Source: Persicobacter diffluens
Lineage (GTDB): Bacteria > Bacteroidota > Bacteroidia > Cytophagales > Cyclobacteriaceae
Direction: 5' to 3'
DNA: 64,000 bases
NCBI RefSeq assembly: GCF_036244895.1
Contig: NZ_BQKE01000001.1
Span: 2,046,001 to 2,110,000 of the forward strand
This document shows, one piece after another, positions 51,543 to 62,183 of the stretch; position 1 is the first letter of the stretch; every line of letters begins with the position of its first letter. The translations under genes and the position numbers were made by a program. Below the pieces are notes generated by a model. That model was not told the origin of the DNA. It made no database searches and saw nothing but the letters and a program-made list of their open reading frames with translations.

Positions 51543-54110
51543 ATGGCCATAAAACGAAACTTAATATTCATTGATGGCAAAGACCGGACTGATAGCATTG
51601 AATCATTTCATAAAATAAATGACAAATATGAAATAGCATTCAAAAATTCAACGAAAAAGTACCACTATAAGAAGGGACGGGTTATAGTCAAAAACACTGC
51701 GATTAGTCGGGAATATTCTAATAATATATTCCAATACCTTAAAACGATTGCAGAAACTGTCGGAATAAAAACCACCAGTGGAACCAACATTTTGGAAAGA
51801 AGCTACAACTCGATAAAATACATACCAGCAGACTCTGCCCTCTCCAATTATTTGAATAAATCAATTCCAAAGTTTGATGATAACAGGTCAAACCCTGTTG
51901 ATTCTTTCCCATTTGGTTTTAATTTAAGTCAAAAAGAAGCTGTAAATCTGGCTGTGGCAAATAAGTTAAGTGTTATTGAAGGTCCTCCTGGAACCGGTAA
52001 GACGCAGACCATATTAAACATTATTACCTACGCGATATTGAATGGAAAAAGCGTAGCAATTGTTTCAAGTAATAATTCTGCAACATCTAATGTTTATGAA
52101 AAACTACAAAAAAATGGGATTGAATTCATAGCAGCATTATTGGGAAACTCAAAAAACAAAAAGGACTTCATTGAAAATCAAAAAGATGCCCCCGATTTAT
52201 CACAATATAAATTATCTTCCAGACAGAAAACAAAAAATAAATCTCAAGTCTCCAAACTTTTCGATCAATTAGAAAAACACCTTTCGAAAAAGAACGAGTT
52301 AGCCCTTCTTAATCAGGAACTTGAAAGCACTAAAAGTGAATATATTCACTTCCAAAATAGCAATAAAGGCGAAGTGGACCTTTCTGGGTATTTCAAAAAA
52401 AATATCACCTCAGAAAAATTACTTGACCTATGGTTAACCACCGAAAAACATGCTAAAAAAAGAAGGAAGAAGACCCTATACAAACTATTCTTTATCAGGA
52501 TACCTTTTTGGTTCAAATATGGAATAAAAGACAACGCTTTTTTCAAATATTCGCCTGACCAAATAATCCAATCCTGCCAAGCCCAATATTACCCTAAGCT
52601 GATTAAAGAAATGGAAGCCAAAAAGTTTTCCATTGAAAAATCTTTAGGACAGTTCTCATTTGACGAGAAAATGAGGGAGTATACCCAGTTATCAATGGGC
52701 CTTTTAAAAGCTTATTTACAGGAAAAATGGGCTACACGTGAAAGAGAAAAGTATGAACTGATGGACCTAAAAACAAAATCATCACAGTTTATTCAAGATT
52801 ATCCTGTCATATTGAGCACGACATACTCCTTAAAAAACAGCTTGGATGAGGAATTTTCATACGACTATCTTATTATTGATGAGGCCTCACAAGTTGATTT
52901 AGCTACTGGTGCTCTTGCACTAAGTTGTGCCAAAAAAGCGGTTATTGTTGGAGACTTAAAACAACTACCAAATGTGGTGGGCTCTACTGTAAAAGAGAAA
53001 ACAAATACGATATGGGAACAAAGAAATATAGACAAGGAATATCAATATTCAACTAATAGCCTATTATCCTCTATTGTAAAAGTCCTTCCCAAAATACCCA
53101 AAACTCTGCTTAGGGAACATTACAGGTGCCACCCCAAAATCATTGAATTTTGTAATAAAAAGTTTTACAATAATCAATTAATTATTCATACTAATTTCGA
53201 AAGCAAGAGAGAACCTCTAATGGTTTACAAAACAACTCCGGGAAATCATGCCCGCGAGAGAATAAACCAAAGGCAGATTGATATTATCGAAAATGAAATC
53301 ATTCCGAAAGAGAACCTTAAAACCACAGATTTGGGTATTGTGACTCCTTATCGAAACCAGACAAATGCCCTTCAAAAGATATTTAATGAGGCTGGAATAA
53401 AAGCAGATACTGTAGATAAATTTCAGGGAAGGGAAAATAAAGTTATAATTTTATCTACTGTTGACAATGAAATTTCGGATTTCACCGACAATCAAAACCG
53501 ATTGAATGTTGCCATTTCACGTGCCATGGAACAACTAATTTTGGTCGTAAACGGAAAATCAAGTAGTAAAAACAGTAATATTTCTGACCTAATTGGATAT
53601 ATAGAATATAATAATTTCTCAGTAATTGAAAGTGAAGTAAATTCAATATTTGACCTACTGTACAAGGGCTACAAAGAAAAGCGAAATAAAATTTTGAAAA
53701 ACAGTAAAAAGATTTCTGAATTTGACAGTGAAAACCTGATGTACCTTGCAATAACCTGTATTTTATCAAAAGATTGTAGATTCGCTCATTACGGAACTGT
53801 TTTCCAATATTCACTTAGGAATTTAATCCAAGATAACTCCAAACTCGATGAACAAGAGCTCAATTACACAAACAACCCATTAACTCACCTTGACTTTGTC
53901 ATTTAAAACAAACTCACCAAACACCCTATCCTAGCCATTGAGGTTGATGGGCATTCTTTTCATCAAGAAGGTACAAGACAAGCAGAAAGAGACAGCATGA
54001 AAAACAAAATACTTGAAAAATACGGAATACCTCTGCTAAGATGCTCTACGACGGGAAGTAATGAAAAACAAAGAATTACCAACAAGTTAATTGAATTGTT
54101 AGACGAATAA
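51543..54110 (+). pseudogene. SF1 helicase with C-terminal nuclease domain, interrupted by one in-frame stop
   Basis: The helicase part (to 53906, about 787 residues) has motif I EGPPGTGKTQT (about residue 148), motif II LIIDEASQVD, a GDLKQLPNV motif, REHYRCHPKII, TPYRNQ, VDKFQGRE and NVAISRA, as in Upf1/DNA2-like helicases. TAA at 53904 ends it right after LDFVI. The same frame then continues NKLTKHPILAIEVDGHSFH...YGIPLLRCST to a stop at 54108, a DUF2726/Vsr-like nuclease domain. A tyrosine codon (TAT/TAC) mutated to TAA explains the break. The helicase could still be made without the nuclease. Confidence 0.85.
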
Positions 54111-54220
54111 ATATCTCACTTTTCAGACAACCAATGGATGAACTTGAATTCCAATTTTCAATTTGCGAATCCATAAAGACCAGAAAAAACGACTACCCTA
54201 TGGGAAAAATCAGGCACACA

Positions 54221-54245
54221 AAAGGCCAGCAAAACGCCGGCCTTT
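54221..54245. terminator. Terminator between the helicase gene and the secreted-protein gene
   Basis: AAAGGCCAGC and GCCGGCCTTT form a 10-bp stem with one mismatch around AAAAC, flanked by A- and T-rich DNA. It can serve both convergent transcripts. Confidence 0.7.
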
Positions 54246-54297
54246 GGATTTTATTAAAACAGAGCATGACCTTCCTGCTGCCCTTTTTATCAAACTA

Positions 54298-55389
54298 TTA
54301 CTTCACCCTTGTATCACTCCACTCTCCACGCTGAAACCCATATACTTTTTGCTCAGAAGAGCCATCCATTTTCTTTTGATACTCCAAATTCCAGCCTTCC
54401 AAAATATCCGTCATATCCATCGGACGTACAGTTTCTACCTCCATGGAATATCCACTTCCACCATTTACGCCGGAAAGGATTCTGGCAGGATAAACTTTCC
54501 CATCATTATCTATGGGCACTCCATAAACCACCTGACTCCCTAAATCCATTGGGCTCTTCACTAACAATAGAATAAAGGATTTCCCAAGTGGCCAATAACC
54601 TGCCACCTGAAGGTCTTCTTCTTCAAAAGCCGGATAATCCAGGAAAGGCTCCCCTTCAGAGGAAACAGCCTTTATACTACTATAGATTTCATCACAGTAC
54701 ATAATAGTGGTTAAAGCCTCTTTCCCAATGCACTTGCTGGTCACTACCCGATTACCTTCCATTAATTCCGGCGATCCTAAATCGGAAAGTAGCTTTTTTC
54801 GTTTCGCATCAATTTCAGGTAAGACATCAAACCTTTCCCGCATATCATCTATCTTCCACTTCCCATCCTCTTTCACTACCTTAACCGAAAACAGCCATTC
54901 TTTCCCTTCGGGGTTGACATCGTATAGATATTGCCATTCTTCATCATGGCCATAAGTTGGCACACTTCCTGGAGAAGCCACCTTGTTAAAGTCACACAAA
55001 TAAAGGTATTCGTCTGGTGATACCTTTACGAAAGATCGATCAATTGGATTATCCTCAATTAGCCGTTTGAACGGCAGGAAAACCTCGCTAAATATGAACA
55101 TAAAATTCATATTTATACCAAATTTCAGCTCCTCCCCTCTTTGCTTTTGTTTATCTAAAAAACTTGTAGAAAAGAAACCCATCTTCATTGATGCTTCATG
55201 AATCAAACTGGCATTGACTTTTATATTATCATAATCATAATAATCCCAGATGCTATCACCCAAGTAGGCAATTTTCCAATCGCTGGCATCTTTAATTAAT
55301 TTTGCTACTTCTTGATATTCACCCGTCAATCCTTGAGCTACAGAAATCTGACTAAAAACCAAAAACACAATAAATAGTAATCTCCTCAT
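54298..55389 (-). CDS. Secreted hypothetical protein
   Basis: 363 residues with a clear signal peptide (MRRLLFIVFLVFSQISVAQG, cleavage after about residue 19). The mature part is mixed alpha/beta with a segment EWLFSVKVVKEDGKWKIDDM reminiscent of small NTF2-like or immunity-type lipid/cargo folds; I do not recognise a family. It lies 178 bp after the discoidin-like gene on the same strand and may belong to the same toxin-related locus. The role is unknown. Confidence 0.6.
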   Translation of the reverse strand: MRRLLFIVFLVFSQISVAQGLTGEYQEVAKLIKDASDWKIAYLGDSIWDYYDYDNIKVNASLIHEASMKMGFFSTSFLDKQKQRGEELKFGINMNFMFIFSEVFLPFKRLIEDNPIDRSFVKVSPDEYLYLCDFNKVASPGSVPTYGHDEEWQYLYDVNPEGKEWLFSVKVVKEDGKWKIDDMRERFDVLPEIDAKRKKLLSDLGSPELMEGNRVVTSKCIGKEALTTIMYCDEIYSSIKAVSSEGEPFLDYPAFEEEDLQVAGYWPLGKSFILLLVKSPMDLGSQVVYGVPIDNDGKVYPARILSGVNGGSGYSMEVETVRPMDMTDILEGWNLEYQKKMDGSSEQKVYGFQRGEWSDTRVK

Positions 55390-55567
55390 TGCTAACTTTC
55401 AAAATCTAACAACTCTTGTTTTGAAGAAGAAACTCTCTTATCTGAACACTCAAAAGGGCATTGTTAACCTGGAGTTGACCTTACCAAACCGAAAGAGCGC
55501 GCGATTAAATGAAAAATAACCATTAGAGTTTCTTAGGCTATTTTTTTGCTTCAATGTAAAGAGCATC

Positions 55568-56308
55568 TTACTTATTTCGTATTACTGAAATACAAGTATC
55601 ATTGTATTTTCTTCCAGCATAGACGTCAATTAGCTCAATCGCAATTAAATAGTCTTTTGATCTATCTAAGTTCTCGGGAAGATCTAAATCAACATCCTGA
55701 AATCCATTAAAATCTTTTAAAGCTATTTGATGAACAGCCACCCTTGTCAGGCCAGAAAATAATTTCCCGTTCTCAGTATCTTCAGATGAATCAACCTGCA
55801 AAACATAAACATTAATGTTATGAGGTCTATTATTTGCAGAGAATAAGCCAGGGGATTTCCCATAACCTGCCCAAATCTCAATCGGTTTAAATATGTCCAA
55901 AAAAGTAAGTACTATTTCCCCGGCACCGGAACCCTCAACCCCCTCGACCCAAGCTGAATTATGATCAGCCTGAAGTTGTAAGGGACTATACTTACAGGAC
56001 CAATTAACAAAATCCCTTCTTTGAGCCTCGAGCTCTTCGATTATATCAGGGTCGTCTAGTTCATAGGCTTTTACAATTTCATCCTGGGTTGGATTTTTAG
56101 GTGCAATTCCACCAGGCTTCAGATAACTAGTACACCAATTACTCGAGCTTCCATCAAAAGAATAATAGAGGCTAATGTCTATATTTTCGAATTCAGATAC
56201 CTTTTTCAATTCTGAATTACCACAACATTCACATGGTAAAATTTCCACCTCTTGAGCAAATGCGTTAAGAGATAAAATCAAAATAAAGTGAAGAATTAAG
56301 TTATTCAT
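55568..56308 (-). CDS. Secreted protein with NADase-type glycan-binding (discoidin-like) domain
   Basis: About 246 residues from the ATG at 56308, with a signal peptide ending FAQE. After a cysteine-rich N-terminus (CECCGNSELKK) comes a beta-sandwich pattern: WVEGVEGSGAGEIVLTF, IEIWAGYGKSPGLFSANNRPHNINVYV, then LPENLDRSKDYLIAIEL. This pattern is typical of the discoidin/NADase-type glycan-binding domain. The gene overlaps the modular lysozyme gene by 8 bp and is clearly cotranscribed, which suggests a partner, delivery or immunity role. Confidence 0.65.
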   Translation of the reverse strand: MNNLILHFILILSLNAFAQEVEILPCECCGNSELKKVSEFENIDISLYYSFDGSSSNWCTSYLKPGGIAPKNPTQDEIVKAYELDDPDIIEELEAQRRDFVNWSCKYSPLQLQADHNSAWVEGVEGSGAGEIVLTFLDIFKPIEIWAGYGKSPGLFSANNRPHNINVYVLQVDSSEDTENGKLFSGLTRVAVHQIALKDFNGFQDVDLDLPENLDRSKDYLIAIELIDVYAGRKYNDTCISVIRNK

Positions 56309-59168
56309 TATTCGTTTTTTCGCCTTCTGTGTAAAATGATCGCGCATATTTTAACTTAGTTTGTTTTATATCGTCCCAGGTCCACAAATTATCCTCTCCC
56401 TTTGTCGAAGTAGATGTACGTTCATTTCCCCCTGAGTACTCACCCTTTTTGTAATAGCCACTACCACCTGCCTCTCTAGCTGCAAAATCATGAATTTTCC
56501 CAAATGGATCATCTACAATTAGTCCCTTATCAGAAATCTCCTGCAACCTAACAATATGTCCTTTTGTAGACTGTATTGAAAAAGCTGAAATAATAATAGA
56601 ATTGCCCAGCTCCAATTCAGGTTTCAATGCGGAAATAATTTTCCCTTTTTCATTAGTATCCAAATTGATTTCTTTAGTCTTTACATCAAATTCAGAGGCA
56701 ATCTTTGACCAACTACTGGCCATGGTTCTACTACCCAATTCATTATCTATTCGAACCTTTTCCAAATAATCTTCAAATTGAGATGACTCTTCCGGGTTTG
56801 ACACGCCTAAATATTCCAATGCCATAGCCAAACTTGTTAGATTACACATCCGGTCTGAAATATAATTAGTTTGGTCATTATCTCTTTGATTTTTATATCC
56901 CACCTTTCTTTGGAGTATTTGGTAATACTTTGGCCTATCCGTTTTATCAAATTGAAGAATTAATGCCCTAACCTCAGCAATTTCCTCGGGAGTCAATCGT
57001 TCTTTTTCAAAAATCGTCAATATTTCCTTTTCAATTTCATTTACTTCATTAACACCATCAACCCCTAAAAAAGAATCAATTCTTCCTATCTCAGCCGCAT
57101 AACTCACCCCAGGCTTACTCACCAACCAAGCATCTAGACTCTCCCGCATTTGCGTCAATAAGTCTTTCCCTGCCTTTCGCAATTGTCCATCACTAACTCG
57201 ATGCATCAAAGCATACGTAAAATTATCCCTAACCGTCCTACCCAGATTCGACAACACTTTACATACCAAGTCCGGGTTAAGGCTAACATGTTCTTTTAAA
57301 GCAACTGCCAAATTACGAGGGTCCTTATTATCAGAAATATATTTTTTGGCATGCTCATCAGTAGCTGGTTCGTCCTGAATGGCTTTTACTCTAGCAGCTT
57401 CAGCCTTACGCTGCTCTTCTGCCTTCTTAGCCTCCTCTGCTTCTTTTTCTCTTCTGGCTTTGTCTGCCGCAGCTTTCGCTTCCCGCTCCGCCTTCACCTG
57501 CGGATACTGCTCGATCCGCTGCTTCACATATTCCGCGGTACAAGTGGTGCCATTCAATTCAGCAAGGGTCTTGCTGGAAGCGCCACCGATATTTCCATCC
57601 GAACTTGACCAATGCAATACTTGCTGTTGAAATTTATAGATCGCGGCAATGGTTGCTTTCAAATCTTTCTGATCCACGACGGTCTCGACGGCCTCAGCCT
57701 TGGCCTTTTCATCCGCGTAAGCGGTTGGGGAAAGTAATCCTAATTCATGCAGTCGTGCCTGAATTAATAATACATCCGCCTTGTTATTGGCCGCACTTCC
57801 GCTTCCCACTCCGGCAGAGATGGTGGCAGTGTCCGTTTTTTCCGCGGGACTTCCAGCGACAGGTGCTTTAACTTCTGTCTGACTTGGAGCATCCTTCAGG
57901 CCTGCCAAACGACCTTCCAAAAAAGCAACCCGATGCTCAAAACGCTGATCCGAAACCTTCGGCCAACGATTACGATTTTTCAATTCTTTAGTAAATCCTT
58001 CCAGATCGTTCTTCACCACATGTGGCTGCAAAAACTGGCGCGAATCTCCATGATAGTCTCCTCTGTAGGTCAAATCATAAAGCACCTCTTTGATCATTGG
58101 GTCAAGTTTTGCCCAATCTGTAGCCCCATATTTCGCGGTTACATCCTTTTTAGTCGCCATCCGCTCGGCATCATATTTCTTCTCTGCAAAGGCCAGATTA
58201 AATAAAGTATCCTGCTGCTGATGGTTTATAATGGGCAGATTTGAAACATTTCCTTTCAACCAGCTTTTAGCCTCATCACCTTGCAATCCAATGGCAGATT
58301 TCCATGGGCTAATCGGGATTCCGGCTTGCTTAAATTCATTTTCTACCAAGGTACTCGTGCCCCTATGGCCTAGGTCATAGCCCCGTCCAATAGTCACTCC
58401 AGATCCACCGCCGGGCCAATGCGCCCTCCTACTAAAATAAAGACTGTCCGGATCATCATTTCCTTCAACAAAATAAGTCAAAGCACCCTCAGCAACACCT
58501 CCTTTAAGGCCCTTCTGATCTTCCACTTTCTCCTCTTCTTTGGTCTGCTCTTGTGGCTGTGCCAACACTTCTGATTGCTTGGGAACTTCCTGCTCAATAG
58601 GGGTAGAAGTGCTGCTTGGAATCTCAATGGTTGTCCCGGCATTAAAACCTTCAATATTGCCCCATTGCTTCAATTCCTCTGCATTGGCCGCTTTTAGGTC
58701 TGAAACTGCAACCCCAAATTTCGCCGCAATAACTTCCAACCGATCGCCCTCCTGCACCTCATAAGTATTCGGAGTCTGCTTTTCCTGTACCAATTCTTGA
58801 GCCACAGCTACTAAATCCTCCCGACGCTCTTCCACAGGAGTAATAGGCGTATGCGGCAATTCCGGAATTTCAATCCCCTTCGCTTTCAACACCTGCGCCC
58901 TGCTTTCCGGACTCCCCATATAAAAATCTTTAATCTCTTCCAGTGGATAGCGCTGGTAATAGGCAGCATCTCGCTCGGCCAAAGGCACATCAGCTCCGGC
59001 ATTATTGGGCTTCCCGCTTTTATGTGCGGCCAACTCAGCCCGAAAATCCTGCAGTATCGCTTCTTCCGATTGCTGCATTTCCTGATAATCCTGAAAGGAT
59101 TGCCTTTGAGGCTCCTGATTTTGACGGATTTGAGGACTATTATGAAGGACGTCTTGCTTGGTACTCAT
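56301..59168 (-). CDS. Modular cell-wall-active protein: LysM, pesticin-type lysozyme, PG-binding, C39-like peptidase
   Basis: 955 residues without a signal peptide. In order: a charged N-terminus, LysM (about 136-185, NTYEVQEGDRLEVIAAKFGV), a lysozyme-like domain (about 225-415) with the TYFVEGN glutamate and GVTIGRGYDLG loop as in pesticin/T4-lysozyme relatives, a peptidoglycan-binding-like segment (about 455-545), an Ala/Lys/Glu coiled coil (555-605), and a C-terminal C39-like papain fold with Cys in RMCNLTSLAMAL, His in KGHIVRL and Asp in VDDPFG. The build resembles a contractile-system or otherwise exported antibacterial effector; the export route is not shown. Confidence 0.8.
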   Translation of the reverse strand: MSTKQDVLHNSPQIRQNQEPQRQSFQDYQEMQQSEEAILQDFRAELAAHKSGKPNNAGADVPLAERDAAYYQRYPLEEIKDFYMGSPESRAQVLKAKGIEIPELPHTPITPVEERREDLVAVAQELVQEKQTPNTYEVQEGDRLEVIAAKFGVAVSDLKAANAEELKQWGNIEGFNAGTTIEIPSSTSTPIEQEVPKQSEVLAQPQEQTKEEEKVEDQKGLKGGVAEGALTYFVEGNDDPDSLYFSRRAHWPGGGSGVTIGRGYDLGHRGTSTLVENEFKQAGIPISPWKSAIGLQGDEAKSWLKGNVSNLPIINHQQQDTLFNLAFAEKKYDAERMATKKDVTAKYGATDWAKLDPMIKEVLYDLTYRGDYHGDSRQFLQPHVVKNDLEGFTKELKNRNRWPKVSDQRFEHRVAFLEGRLAGLKDAPSQTEVKAPVAGSPAEKTDTATISAGVGSGSAANNKADVLLIQARLHELGLLSPTAYADEKAKAEAVETVVDQKDLKATIAAIYKFQQQVLHWSSSDGNIGGASSKTLAELNGTTCTAEYVKQRIEQYPQVKAEREAKAAADKARREKEAEEAKKAEEQRKAEAARVKAIQDEPATDEHAKKYISDNKDPRNLAVALKEHVSLNPDLVCKVLSNLGRTVRDNFTYALMHRVSDGQLRKAGKDLLTQMRESLDAWLVSKPGVSYAAEIGRIDSFLGVDGVNEVNEIEKEILTIFEKERLTPEEIAEVRALILQFDKTDRPKYYQILQRKVGYKNQRDNDQTNYISDRMCNLTSLAMALEYLGVSNPEESSQFEDYLEKVRIDNELGSRTMASSWSKIASEFDVKTKEINLDTNEKGKIISALKPELELGNSIIISAFSIQSTKGHIVRLQEISDKGLIVDDPFGKIHDFAAREAGGSGYYKKGEYSGGNERTSTSTKGEDNLWTWDDIKQTKLKYARSFYTEGEKTNNE

Positions 59169-60064
59169 GTAAGGTTGAAGTAATTTTCATAAAGCTAATA
59201 AGAAATTAGCTTATTTGAGGAAAGTATTCCTAGAGATTTTTATTTTTTAATGAAATTTTAAAGGCGAGTCATTTATTCAAACTTGTCTCATTTTGTGGTC
59301 GCAAAATAAAGTCACCATACTTCCGAATCTCCTTTAATCAAAATTCTTGGTTTTTAGCCAATATCATTTTTTATCGGATGAGTGATGCATTCCCTTAATA
59401 ACAAAAATATAACCTGGGAATCAGGTGCTTATCAGATCTGCAATAAACAAATCGAATTAGAAGTCTAGCCACTCATCAGGCCATCAGATGAATCGAGAAA
59501 ATTCCTATAGTCATAACTCATTTGCCAGGATTGGAGGGGCTATGCACTTTTAGTTCTAAAAAAAACAGGGAATGCCAGAATTTTAAACCTCGCAGAAAAA
59601 TTAACTACCATAAAAAATGCTGGTGGGCTCGACTAAATCGTCTTTCACTTCGCTGTTATTAATCTATGGCCAATGGTATTCCCCACTCGATTAACAAGCC
59701 AAATCAACCAGTAAATTAATCTGAAGGGATTATCAAATCGCTTCCATCATTACTTTCGCAAAGAATTCAGTTTTATCAAATAAATAACATTCAATAAACC
59801 CACAAGCCAATTTACTCCAAATTGAATATTTTTTCTTCAAAAATTTATTTTTACCCCATTAATGCAACGGCCCTTTTCGCGCCCCATCGAAGCAAAAACA
59901 GCCCTGAGAGGCCGTGAAGAGCGATTACCCGAGCTGTATCGGGAAGTAAAATGCTCCTTTAGTGAATTATTTTTAGCAGCTAATTTCCACTATTGTGCTT
60001 CATTTTTTTCAACACAGAGCACCTTTGACTCAGACTAAACATATAAAAGTGTATATCAAAAAAA
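59169..60064. other. Gene-free interval of about 0.9 kb
   Basis: No frame with coding character is seen. The left part contains the AT-rich upstream region of the modular lysozyme gene. Around 59870-59960 a more GC-rich patch holds CCCGAGCTGTATCGGG, a short inverted repeat. Nothing else is recognised before the TIR element at 60065. Confidence 0.5.
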
Positions 60065-60189
60065 TTAACCCGGATTATTCACACTTAAATCCTCGTTTAG
60101 CCACCAGGCGGGAAAAATGAAGGAATTTTTCCTATTTCGAGTTTTTCTCAACGAAGCAGATGAATGAGGAGAAAGCAAGCATACCCAAA

Positions 60190-62053
60190 GTGTGCTGTGA
60201 GTTGCTGATTGGCAACGTAACTGAAAATATGATGGATGCAGACCATCCGGTTTGGAGCTTTCAGGAGCACAAATCAAACCACTGCTAGGATTTATGGAAA
60301 GCAATTTCTATGGATGAAGCGTTAGTAGAAAAGGCTGTATAAAGCAGTCAGGTATGAATAAAGGAGATGAGCGTAAGCGAACCTACCGATGAAGTGGCGA
60401 AAAGCTAAGTTACTGTCAAAACCTATGGATTTTTGGGGCTGTAGGGATGAGTGTAGCAGCAACCTGATTACAGGCTACATGGCAGTCGTCATAAAGGGGG
60501 CATGAACTTTATTCAGGCGTATTTTCGGAACGCAGGAAGCCTGATCAAAATACTAAAGGGAAAGCACAAGTAGACAGTTTCTATAAGGCGATTACCAATG
60601 TTTGATCAGGTGGCGGATGAACTCGTATTAGTGTAGAAGCAGCTGTAATGGCAGTGGAGCGAAGGGGTTCAGTCATACTGTTTAATCATTAATTACAACT
60701 CCAAAAGAGGATGATTTTTAAAGAAGAAACAAAGAGTATTCCCATTACTAAAATGATGGTGTGGGAGGCGTACAAGCAAGTAAAGCGAAATAAAGGGGCT
60801 GCAGGTGTAGACGCGGTGAGTTTGGAGGCCTTTGATCAGGACAGGTCCAAACTACTTTACAAGCTTTGGAATAGGTTAGCCTCAGGCGCTTATTTTCCGC
60901 AGCATGTAAGACGAGTGGAAATTCCCAAAGGAGATGGTAAAACCAGACCCTTGGGGATCCCGGCAGTTAGCGATAGGATTGCGCAACAAGTAGTCAAGAA
61001 TTACTTGGAGCCAAGACTGGAGCAGCAGTTTTTGGATTGTTCGTATGGATATCGGCCTGCTCGAAGTGCTCATCAAGCAATTCAAGAAGTGAGAAAACAT
61101 GTTCTCAGGAATGCGTGGGTGATCGACTTGGATGTACAATCATTCTTTGAAGATGTAGATCACGCGCTGCTATACAGGGCATTGGAAAAGCACGTTCAGG
61201 AAAAATGGGTGATGCTTTACATCAAACGGTGGTTGGAAACACCCATCCAATTGAATGATGGTAGTATCATTTTGAAAGAGGGAAAAGGTACTCCTCAAGG
61301 AGGGGTAATCAGTCCTCTTTTGGCAAATTTGTATTTACATTACACGATGGATAAATGGATGCAAATCCACCACCCAGCGGTAAAGTTGGTACGATATGCT
61401 GATGATATGATCATTCATTGCCATTCACAGCGGCAAGCAGAATTTCTACTGTCTGAAATTCGTGAACGATTCAAGGCCTGTGGATTGAAGTTACATCCAG
61501 AGAAAACAAAGATAGTTTACTGCAAGAAGGACGGCAGAGGGCTGAATTATAATAAGGTTCAGTTCGATTTTCTGAGCTTTAGCTTCAGACCGATGTCAAA
61601 GAAATTGAAGCGAGGAGGGCATTTTCTGCAATTTGACTGTACCGTGAGCAGAAAAGCTAAACTTCGAATGATTAACCAAATCCGAGCACTACGCATTCGA
61701 CGCAAAACAGGCGGGACTATCCAGCAAATCGCACAATCTCTAAATGATACCATCCGAGGATGGGTGAATTATTATGGGAAAGTACGATTGAAAGGGTTAT
61801 CCCCAGTTTTCTATTATCTGCATCAGCGATTGATGAGTTGGGCAATGAATAAATTCAAAAATCTAAAGGGCAGCCGTCGAAAAGCGGCCAATTTGCTCAA
61901 AAGAATAGCGAATGATTATCCTAACTTATTCTATCACTGGCCTCTGGGCTATAGTTTCTTGTGGCGCTCTGTATGACAAGAGCCGTATGAATTGAGAGGT
62001 TCACGTACGGTTCTGTGAGAAGTCAGGGGTGAAAGTCCCCTGGCTTACTCGAC
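60190..62053 (+). mobile_element. Group II intron, complete
   Basis: The 5' end GTGTG fits the group II consensus. Domain V is 61980-62013 (GAGCCGTATGA, a GAGA-type loop side, ACGTACGGTTC). Domain VI follows with the stem CAGGGG/CCCCTG and the intron ends CTTACTCGAC at 62053. The boundaries are supported independently because the joined exons CCCAAA|TTTGTGCTATT align with CCCAAA-TATGGCTATT in the intron-free element copy near 18870. About 520 nt of ribozyme precede the maturase gene. Confidence 0.9.
60711..61976 (+). CDS. ltrA: Group II intron reverse transcriptase/maturase
   Basis: 421 residues. RT motifs are AAGVDAVSLEAF (RT0-1), KTRPLGIPAVSDRIAQQ (RT2), FVDLD-like VIDLDVQSFFEDVDH (RT3-4), GTPQGGVISPLLANLYLH, YADDMIIH (catalytic YADD) and KLHPEKTKIVYC. 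The C-terminal X/GIIM maturase domain contains IRGWVNYYGKVR. There is no C-terminal HNH endonuclease. It promotes splicing and mobility of the intron that contains it. The start ATG lies right after a purine-rich GAGG site. Confidence 0.95.
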   Translation: MIFKEETKSIPITKMMVWEAYKQVKRNKGAAGVDAVSLEAFDQDRSKLLYKLWNRLASGAYFPQHVRRVEIPKGDGKTRPLGIPAVSDRIAQQVVKNYLEPRLEQQFLDCSYGYRPARSAHQAIQEVRKHVLRNAWVIDLDVQSFFEDVDHALLYRALEKHVQEKWVMLYIKRWLETPIQLNDGSIILKEGKGTPQGGVISPLLANLYLHYTMDKWMQIHHPAVKLVRYADDMIIHCHSQRQAEFLLSEIRERFKACGLKLHPEKTKIVYCKKDGRGLNYNKVQFDFLSFSFRPMSKKLKRGGHFLQFDCTVSRKAKLRMINQIRALRIRRKTGGTIQQIAQSLNDTIRGWVNYYGKVRLKGLSPVFYYLHQRLMSWAMNKFKNLKGSRRKAANLLKRIANDYPNLFYHWPLGYSFLWRSV

Positions 62054-62183
62054 TTTGTGCTATTGATAATTCGACAAAACTAATTGGCGAACCCTAAAAA
62101 CCAGACACTTATAGTAGACCACTAAATCTAACGATGAATAATTCGGGTTAAATTTTACAACAACATAAAAAGTTTGACCTCGT

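Larger units (their letters stand above)
60065..62151 (+). mobile_element. TIR element split by a group II intron
   Basis: The left end TTAACCCGGATTATTCAC (60065-60082) and right end TGAATAATTCGGGTTAA (62135-62151) are inverted repeats. Removing the intron (60190-62053) leaves about 223 bp matching the element at 18755-18973 in length and order of words. The element itself encodes nothing. Confidence 0.75.
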
